From: Clostridium sp. 1001271st1 H5
GTDB taxonomy: Bacteria; Bacillota; Clostridia; Lachnospirales; Lachnospiraceae
DNA: 64,000 nucleotides
Direction: 5' to 3'
NCBI RefSeq assembly: GCF_005845215.1
Contig: NZ_SPHO01000016.1
Location: 62,001 to 126,000, forward strand
The position numbers and the translations under genes are program-made. Positions 60,467-64,000 of this stretch are shown here, piece by piece. Every line of letters begins with the position of its first letter. The first letter of the stretch is position 1. Below the pieces are notes generated by a model. It saw nothing but the letters and a program-made list of their open reading frames with translations. It was not told the origin of the DNA and did no database searches.

Positions 60467-61978
60467 TTAATGGTTTCTGAGATACGACCTGGCTTTCAGA
60501 ACTGAAAAATTACAGGTCCGAAGTCCCATTGGTTCTCCGTCATCCCATACCTCATATCTTCCCGCATACCAGGACAGCAGGCGCTCCTTTATCTCAGAAT
60601 CCGCCATTCCCTCCAGGGCAGGGGCAGCATCCGTGGAAAGACGCATAAAATCATTCTGCTCCTCCCTGGCAATGTTGTCTCTGTGGGATACATTATAACG
60701 GGCTGTTATATAGTCCGGACGCATCCACGCTAACACAAGATAGAAGGAAGATACTACTGCCAGGCAGAACCGGAACAAAGGAAAATCGTGATTAAAAATA
60801 AGAATTACCACCCCCGCCATCAGCACAAACAGCATGGCCAGGAACCACAGCACCAGGATTCTGAGGAATGTCAGCTGATACTGCTGTACATACAGCACCA
60901 TCCTGTACACGGCAGACGCCAGCATCACATAGGTACAAAGGCTGACCAACAGCAAAAAAATATTTAACAGGGCATGTTCACGAAAATACTTAAGGCACAT
61001 AAGCACCATCACAAGATTCAGGACAGCCACAAAGAGCAGCTGGAAAAATCCCTGTCTGGCATACTGGGAATACGTCATTCCCAGAGGCAGACTTCCCTTT
61101 CCCATAAAAAGGTACACAATCTGGATGACGCAGAATACCAGGTAAACAATGCCCACCATAGCCATAAAGCTGACCGCTGCCACGGGAGAATGCCTGCGTA
61201 CATCGGCCATTCCGTCACTGATGCTTCCCCCATAGGCGCTGCAAATCAGGCAGTACATGGCCAGCGACCAGAATATGGTCTGAAGCGCCGCAAGAAACAG
61301 GGTGACCGGATTCAGAAACCTGGAGATAACAACCACCAGCATGTTCCTGAATACCATGTCCGCGCCTGACAAAAGCACGCACAGGAATATAACTGCCGGT
61401 ATTGCCGCGCAGGCGCCTGCCAGCAGCCGGAATACATTCCGGCTCCGCTTATCCTTCAGGGACTGTATATATTCCCCTAAATGACGGAACGGATAAAATA
61501 CCATTCCCACTGCCTGGGCCAGGTACAGAACAATGGAAGCCATGTATTTTCCTATGTTCCATTTATTATCCTGATGGCACTGGTGCAGGATGAATATACA
61601 AAACAGAAGAATCAGGGCCAGCCGGTTCATATAATACCCAACTGTCACATTCCCTGTAAAACAGGTGGAAAGTCCAATCAGCAGGGATACAGCAGCCAGC
61701 AGCCGGGAATCCTTCTTAATGGCCACTCCCATTTTCCTGAATATCAGGAATGCTGACCCATAGGTGGCTGCCACGAACAATGGGACTGTAATCCCCATGG
61801 GATTCCGAAACAGGCAGAAACTGGCGCACACGCCGTAAAAAATACTGAGAAGGCCGAAAAATCCAAAATCCCTTCCTATTCTCTGGAGACGCTTACCCAG
61901 CCTTTCCTCTGTCCGGTCCCCGCTGCCGCTTACAGCTCCCCTGGGTGTCACAGCCGTCAAATACATCTTATCATCCAT
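60467..61978 (-). CDS. DUF4173-family membrane protein
   Basis: About 503 residues with roughly 11-12 hydrophobic helices after an N-terminal cytoplasmic stretch. The C-terminal soluble part starts MRPDYITARYNVSHRDNIA, typical of DUF4173/DUF4153 proteins. The start at 61978 has AAGGAG 9 bases upstream and overlaps the preceding XRE gene by 8 bases; an upstream ATG at 62005 would overlap more. Function unknown. It forms a unit with the XRE and DUF2975 genes. Confidence 0.75.
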   Translation of the reverse strand: MDDKMYLTAVTPRGAVSGSGDRTEERLGKRLQRIGRDFGFFGLLSIFYGVCASFCLFRNPMGITVPLFVAATYGSAFLIFRKMGVAIKKDSRLLAAVSLLIGLSTCFTGNVTVGYYMNRLALILLFCIFILHQCHQDNKWNIGKYMASIVLYLAQAVGMVFYPFRHLGEYIQSLKDKRSRNVFRLLAGACAAIPAVIFLCVLLSGADMVFRNMLVVVISRFLNPVTLFLAALQTIFWSLAMYCLICSAYGGSISDGMADVRRHSPVAAVSFMAMVGIVYLVFCVIQIVYLFMGKGSLPLGMTYSQYARQGFFQLLFVAVLNLVMVLMCLKYFREHALLNIFLLLVSLCTYVMLASAVYRMVLYVQQYQLTFLRILVLWFLAMLFVLMAGVVILIFNHDFPLFRFCLAVVSSFYLVLAWMRPDYITARYNVSHRDNIAREEQNDFMRLSTDAAPALEGMADSEIKERLLSWYAGRYEVWDDGEPMGLRTCNFSVLKARSYLRNH

Positions 61979-62198
61979 TCTCACTCTCTCCTTCCTCCGG
62001 CTCATAACTTAATATATCACCCGGCTGGCAGTCCAGGGCTTTGCAGATAGCCTCCAGGGTGGAAAACCGGATTGCTTTTGCTTTATTATTTTTCAGGATA
62101 GACAGGTTTGCCATGGTAATGTCCACTTCCGCAGACAATTCCTTCAGACCCTTTTTTCTCCTGGCCATCATTACATCCAGATTGATTACAATTCCCAT
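61971..62198 (-). CDS. Small XRE-family regulator (YozG-like)
   Basis: 75 residues. The helix-turn-helix is KGLKELSAEVDITMANLSILKNNKAKAIRFSTLEAICKALDC (in part), followed by QPGDILSYEPEE. Such short Cro/C1-type proteins usually accompany DUF2975 membrane proteins. AGGGAGG precedes the start. Tightly coupled to genes on both sides. Confidence 0.87.
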   Translation of the reverse strand: MGIVINLDVMMARRKKGLKELSAEVDITMANLSILKNNKAKAIRFSTLEAICKALDCQPGDILSYEPEEGESENG

Positions 62199-62213
62199 GT
62201 CATTCCTCCCTGT

Positions 62214-62660
62214 CTAGATAGTCAGGTCATTTTCCTGCTTGTAACGGATTGCCTGTTCGAATACCAGACAGAGCACGAAACAGAAAAGACCTGCTATCGA
62301 GAAAACAATAATAATCACTGCCGTGGCCGGGGTAAATGCCACAAACAAACGCAGTACCGACAGAATGGCTATGAGAAAGCTGCATTTTCCCATTCGTTTT
62401 AAGGACGCTGCATTTTCCATGACAAAGGCGTCGTCTGCCAGCACAGTGGCAAACATCCGCCGCAGCTCCAGCACAAGCAAAAGTGCCAGCACCCCTGAGG
62501 CCATGTATAGCATGCACTGGACCACGTAATAGGTCCTGAACGTCTCAATATACATGCCCACATAGTGAAAAAGAACCGGAATCGCCGCTGTTATAGCCAT
62601 CCCCATATAAAACATGATGTCCAGAAGCCCTTTTGTAAATCTTACCAAACGCATATTCAT
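62214..62660 (-). CDS. DUF2975 membrane protein
   Basis: 148 residues with four hydrophobic helices. The N terminus MNMRLVRFTKGLLDIMFYMGM and the cytoplasmic loop RRMFATVLADDAFVMENAASLKRMGK match DUF2975. The start at 62660 is supported by AAAGGCGG about 8 bases upstream; longer in-frame starts read into A+T-rich leader. It is co-transcribed with the small XRE regulator. Confidence 0.78.
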   Translation of the reverse strand: MNMRLVRFTKGLLDIMFYMGMAITAAIPVLFHYVGMYIETFRTYYVVQCMLYMASGVLALLLVLELRRMFATVLADDAFVMENAASLKRMGKCSFLIAILSVLRLFVAFTPATAVIIIVFSIAGLFCFVLCLVFEQAIRYKQENDLTI

Positions 62661-62733
62661 ACTAAAATCCGCCTTTCTGTATTGCTTATATGCCCCCCGG
62701 AGGGCTTTTACCTTACTCGAAATCCTTAATTGG

Positions 62734-62762
62734 AATATAACACCGTTTATATTATTTTTCAA
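62734..62762 (-). promoter_or_regulatory. Promoter of the DUF2975-XRE-DUF4173 unit
   Basis: On the minus strand, TTGAAA (62757-62762), a 17-base spacer and TATATT (62734-62739). Further upstream the direct repeat TATTGATAT occurs at 62771-62779 and 62792-62800, 21 bases apart, a possible site for the XRE regulator. The remaining A+T-rich gap to 62890 holds nothing else I recognise. Confidence 0.6.
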
Positions 62763-62896
62763 TATATTTTTATTGATATTCGATAAATTAATATTGATAT
62801 ATAATAACAATTAAGAAGATTGTAAGGATTACATGGGGGCGCAGAAGAATAAAGGGGGGACGCAGGAGCGCAGAAAGGCAGGGACGCAGAAATCGG

Positions 62897-62942
62897 TTGA
62901 CACCGCCTATGGTTAGAATTATAATAGTTAGAATTCTAACTA
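62897..62942 (+). promoter_or_regulatory. Consensus promoter and MarR operator
   Basis: TTGACA (62897-62902), 17 bases, TATAAT (62920-62925): an exact consensus promoter. TAGTTAGAATTCTAACTA (62925-62942) is a perfect 18-bp palindrome starting at the last base of the -10. A half-site GTTAGAAT lies in the spacer. This is the expected layout for tight autorepression. Confidence 0.85.
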
Positions 62943-62966
62943 TTTGGAAAGGCGGTCCGTTTATCC

Positions 62967-63404
62967 ATGAATTTTCATTATCTGTTAATGTCAGGCCATG
63001 CCATCTATTTAAAACAGCTTATGGCCCAGCTGCACCATACCGGCCTGACATCCGGCCAGCCCAAGGTCCTGGACTATCTCATGGGACATGATGGAGCAAA
63101 CCAGAAGGAGATTGCAGATGCCTGTCACATAGAGGCCGCCACCCTCACATCCGTACTCAATGGAATGGAAGCAAAATCCCTTATTGAGCGGAGACGGGCG
63201 GATGGCGACCGGCGTTCCTTTTATATTTATCTGACGGATATTGGGAAAGAGATGGGACAGAACGTAACAGAGGCATTTTCCAGACTGGAAAAAGATACAT
63301 TCCGGGATATCCCGCCTGAAAAGGTGCAGGAATTTATGGAACTGTTCCAGGAATTATATCTAAGAATGAAACGGAATCTTGATACAGAAGAACCCGCAAA
63401 GTAA
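62967..63404 (+). CDS. MarR-family transcriptional regulator
   Basis: 145 residues. The winged helix is visible as GANQKEIADACHIEAATLTSVLNGMEAKSLIERRRADGDRRSFYIYLTDIG (in part). N- and C-terminal helices form the dimer interface. It is probably the repressor of its own promoter through the adjacent palindrome. The downstream gene, once its likely partner, is now a remnant. Confidence 0.9.
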   Translation: MNFHYLLMSGHAIYLKQLMAQLHHTGLTSGQPKVLDYLMGHDGANQKEIADACHIEAATLTSVLNGMEAKSLIERRRADGDRRSFYIYLTDIGKEMGQNVTEAFSRLEKDTFRDIPPEKVQEFMELFQELYLRMKRNLDTEEPAK

Positions 63405-63406
63405 AC

Positions 63407-63811
63407 AAGGAAGCTCTCCCCAATATCTTTGGCCTGTCTGCCATTACCATGGGAATCAGCCTTATTATCATGTTAAAAAGTCTGTCTGCCGTGGTGCTGG
63501 CCCTTATTGCGGGTACTGTCATAGGAGAACTTCTGAACCTGGAGGATAACCTGCTAAAGGGGCTTCACCGGCTGGAGGAACGGCTTCCCCTGACACTGGA
63601 TGACCAGCAGATGGATGTGTTAATCAGTATGATAATCCTGTTCTGCTTCAGCGGAACCGGGGTATTCGGCGCCATGCTGGCTAATTTTAATGCCTGCGGG
63701 GAAATCATCACCCTGGCAGTGGGTTTAAAAATTGCAGGTATCAAGCGGACCAAGGTCTTAAATATTCTTCCGGCCATTGCCATCATTTTCCCGCTGTCCT
63801 GCCTGCTTTAA
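63407..63811 (+). pseudogene. DUF554 membrane-protein remnant
   Basis: From 63407 the frame reads KEALPNIFGLSAITMGIS and continues with IGELLNLEDNLLKGLHRLEERL, a DUF554 N-terminal region lacking the first 30 or so residues and a start codon at the right place. After ILFCFSGTGVFGAML it jumps directly to NFNACGEIITLAVGLKIAGIKRTKVLNILPAIAII (in part), the DUF554 C terminus, so roughly 80-100 middle residues are missing. An ATG at 63449 would give 120 residues, but no ribosome-binding site precedes it. The truncation begins two bases after the marR stop. Confidence 0.65.
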
Positions 63812-63837
63812 AAAATATGTTAAAATCAGCAGATAAG

Positions 63838-63881
63838 ATGTTGTCATAACAACATACATTTTCGGTTTTCCATAGTATACT
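63838..63881 (+). promoter_or_regulatory. Crp/Fnr-type activator site and -10 of the ferredoxin gene
   Basis: ATGTTGT-CATA-ACAACAT (63838-63855) is a perfect 7-bp dyad. TATACT lies at 63876-63881 with no usable -35. The dyad centre falls 41.5 bases before the predicted start (about 63888), the classic class II activator position. Confidence 0.65.
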
Positions 63882-63928
63882 TCCAGCATAACAACAATTC
63901 ACTGTTTTGCTTCAAGGAGGATAAAGGA

Positions 63929-64000
63929 ATGATTCGAAGAATTATTAAGATAAATGAAGACCTGTGCAACGGATGCGGCGCATGTGCTGCGGCCTGTCAC
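63929..64000 (+). CDS. 4Fe-4S ferredoxin-type protein (N-terminal part)
   Basis: 24 codons are visible: MIRRIIKINEDLCNGCGACA followed by AACH. The C-x2-C-x2-C-x3-C arrangement is a 4Fe-4S cluster motif. AAGGAGG lies 8 bases before the ATG. Proteins with this start are often encoded beside hcp (hybrid-cluster protein) under a Crp/Fnr-like regulator; the rest of the gene is outside the window. Confidence 0.8.
   Translation, partial: MIRRIIKINEDLCNGCGACAAACH

Overview
The window looks like a chromosomal segment of an anaerobic, spore-forming Lachnospiraceae member, most likely the Enterocloster / Clostridium bolteae group. This is an inference from gene content: a FabK-type fatty-acid operon, SpmA, an AbrB/SpoVT-type regulator, YesM/YesN two-component pairs, many MerR regulators and a selenium-dependent glycine reductase. 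Base composition is near balanced in most genes, with A+T-rich islands at about 25.1-26.7 kb, 56.1-56.5 kb and 62.7-62.9 kb. No insertion sequence, prophage or CRISPR array is visible.

Layout. 0-5.2 kb: two MerR regulators, spmA, a secreted acidic cell-wall-binding repeat protein and a YitT-type membrane protein. 5.4-16.1 kb: one long minus-strand type II fatty-acid operon, fabH-acpP-fabK-fabD-fabG-fabF-accB-fabZ-accC-accDA(fused)-fabK-like, with a strong promoter, a FabT-like operator at its start and a terminator folded around its last stop codon. 16.2-20.2 kb: an AbrB-type regulator, then holB-ricT-trmN6-rsmI. 20.4-24.0 kb: a three-gene sensing module (binding lipoprotein, YesM kinase, YesN regulator) resembling HptRSA. 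24.2-33.1 kb: a PP2C-like protein, an AlbA/Schlafen-type gene between two copies of one hairpin, an enolase-superfamily enzyme with an MFS transporter, an OmpR-type two-component system and a frameshifted BCCT transporter. 33.3-39.3 kb: an Afu/Fbp-type ABC importer in an operon with a phosphohexomutase and a DUF1284 protein. 39.6-40.3 kb: a 6-pyruvoyltetrahydropterin-synthase-like protein behind a Fur-like box.

40.3-57.5 kb is the most coherent region and is devoted to selenium. It holds a selenium supply cassette (YedE transporter, YedF, DUF3343, NifS-like enzyme), a LysR regulator, selB, selA, the selenocysteine tRNA gene, and the glycine reductase operon grdX-grdE-grdB-trxB-trxA-grdA-grdC-grdD. 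grdA and grdB are both interrupted by in-frame UGA codons at the known selenocysteine positions (44 and 350). A consensus sigma-54 promoter precedes grdX, and a sensor-less sigma-54 activator gene lies divergently next to it. The supply genes, insertion machinery, selenoproteins and their thioredoxin reductant thus form one functional neighbourhood; selD is not in the window.

57.5-64 kb: a guanylate-kinase-like protein, an Orn/Lys/Arg-type decarboxylase, a FlaR-like P-loop kinase, a DUF4173 / XRE / DUF2975 set, a MarR regulator with a perfect operator, a DUF554 remnant, and the start of a 4Fe-4S ferredoxin gene behind a Crp/Fnr-type site. Points to re-check include a single-base frameshift in the BCCT gene and an apparently missing base in the acceptor stem of the tRNA-Sec gene; these may be real or sequence errors.
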